Assembly (NCBI RefSeq): GCF_963855985.1
Contig: NW_026973566.1
Location: 4,812,501-4,876,500 of the forward strand
Length of the DNA: 64,000 nt
Origin: Ostrinia nubilalis
Taxonomy: Eukaryota; Arthropoda; Insecta; Lepidoptera; Crambidae
Direction: 5' to 3'
The notes under the pieces were generated by a model. That model was not told the DNA's origin, ran no database searches, and saw only the letters and a list, made by a program, of their open reading frames with translations. The translations under genes were made by a program, and so were the position numbers. Below, piece after piece: positions 63,993 through 64,000 of this stretch (its first letter is position 1; the number at the start of each line of letters is the position of its first letter).

Positions 63993-64000
63993 TTAAAGAA

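Noticed and set aside
63993..64000. The window ends in TTAAAGAA, matching the sequence expected right of the piggyBac element
   Set aside because: The preceding bases end a separate 195-bp inverted-repeat element (TGTAAGGGACA ends) and do not match the piggyBac left end. Eight bases in AT-rich DNA can match by chance.

Overview
The window reads as a transposon graveyard from an insect genome, most likely a moth or butterfly (Lepidoptera). I infer this from interspersed repeats I recall from lepidopteran genomes (the GGCCAAGTGCGAGTCGG repeat and Helitron tails ending in GCGGCCGCTAG or GGCGGAAAGCTAG), from Copia elements primed by the initiator-Met tRNA fragment, and from the mix of Maverick/Polinton, piggyBac, mariner-like and I/Jockey-type elements. 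I see no ordinary host gene. Nothing here was searched against a database; family names rest on motifs read by eye.

The backbone is two Maverick/Polinton (adintovirus-like) virus-derived elements lying head to head around a 78-bp palindrome at 6270-6347. Element A (minus strand, 6246 down to 895) carries a packaging ATPase, a DUF8207-like protein, a coiled-coil protein, an rve integrase with chromodomain, a PLA2/pX-like core protein, an adenain-type protease, a minor capsid protein, a small basic protein and the start of the major capsid protein (MCP). Element B (plus strand from 6352) repeats this order from the coiled-coil gene onward, then has the MCP, a VDVQGF-family protein and a convergent protein-primed-type DNA polymerase B (minus strand, 45320 down to 41188). 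Both are decayed by frameshifts, stops and insertions.

Element B is stretched to about 39 kb by nested insertions: a 2.0-kb fold-back TA element (6486-8499, itself holding a tRNA-derived palindrome), a tandemly duplicated Gypsy-like remnant (10684-15187) in the protease gene, Copia-1 (16141-21595, with a Helitron in one LTR) and Copia-2 (21668-35416, holding two LINEs and a short repeat) in the MCP gene, two head-to-tail composite Helitrons (37403-41187, one split by a mariner-like element), and a 1.05-kb palindromic TA element plus a SINE-like copy in the polymerase gene. Copia-3 (1-894) lies in the MCP gene of element A.

To the right, 46384-49471 holds decayed LINE sequence. A second copy of the palindromic TA element interrupts it, a piggyBac-type element is inserted at a TTAA in that copy, and the piggyBac is split by a 7.2-kb non-autonomous LTR element (50443-57608). 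The piggyBac transposase (57744-60143) keeps its DDD residues but has one frameshift and a 926-bp inverted-repeat insertion with consensus splice sites. From 60144 to the end I see T-rich sequence, a possible LTR edge and a short inverted-repeat element.

The most interesting signals are: (1) a likely -1 ribosomal frameshift linking the PLA2 and protease genes in both Maverick copies; (2) ATGA stop/start overlaps linking successive virion genes; (3) two unrelated Copia families inserted 3 nt apart at the homologous site of the two MCP genes; (4) an intron-like transposon in the piggyBac transposase; (5) a palindromic tRNA-derived retroposon flanked by 13-bp duplications at two loci; (6) head-to-tail Helitrons.
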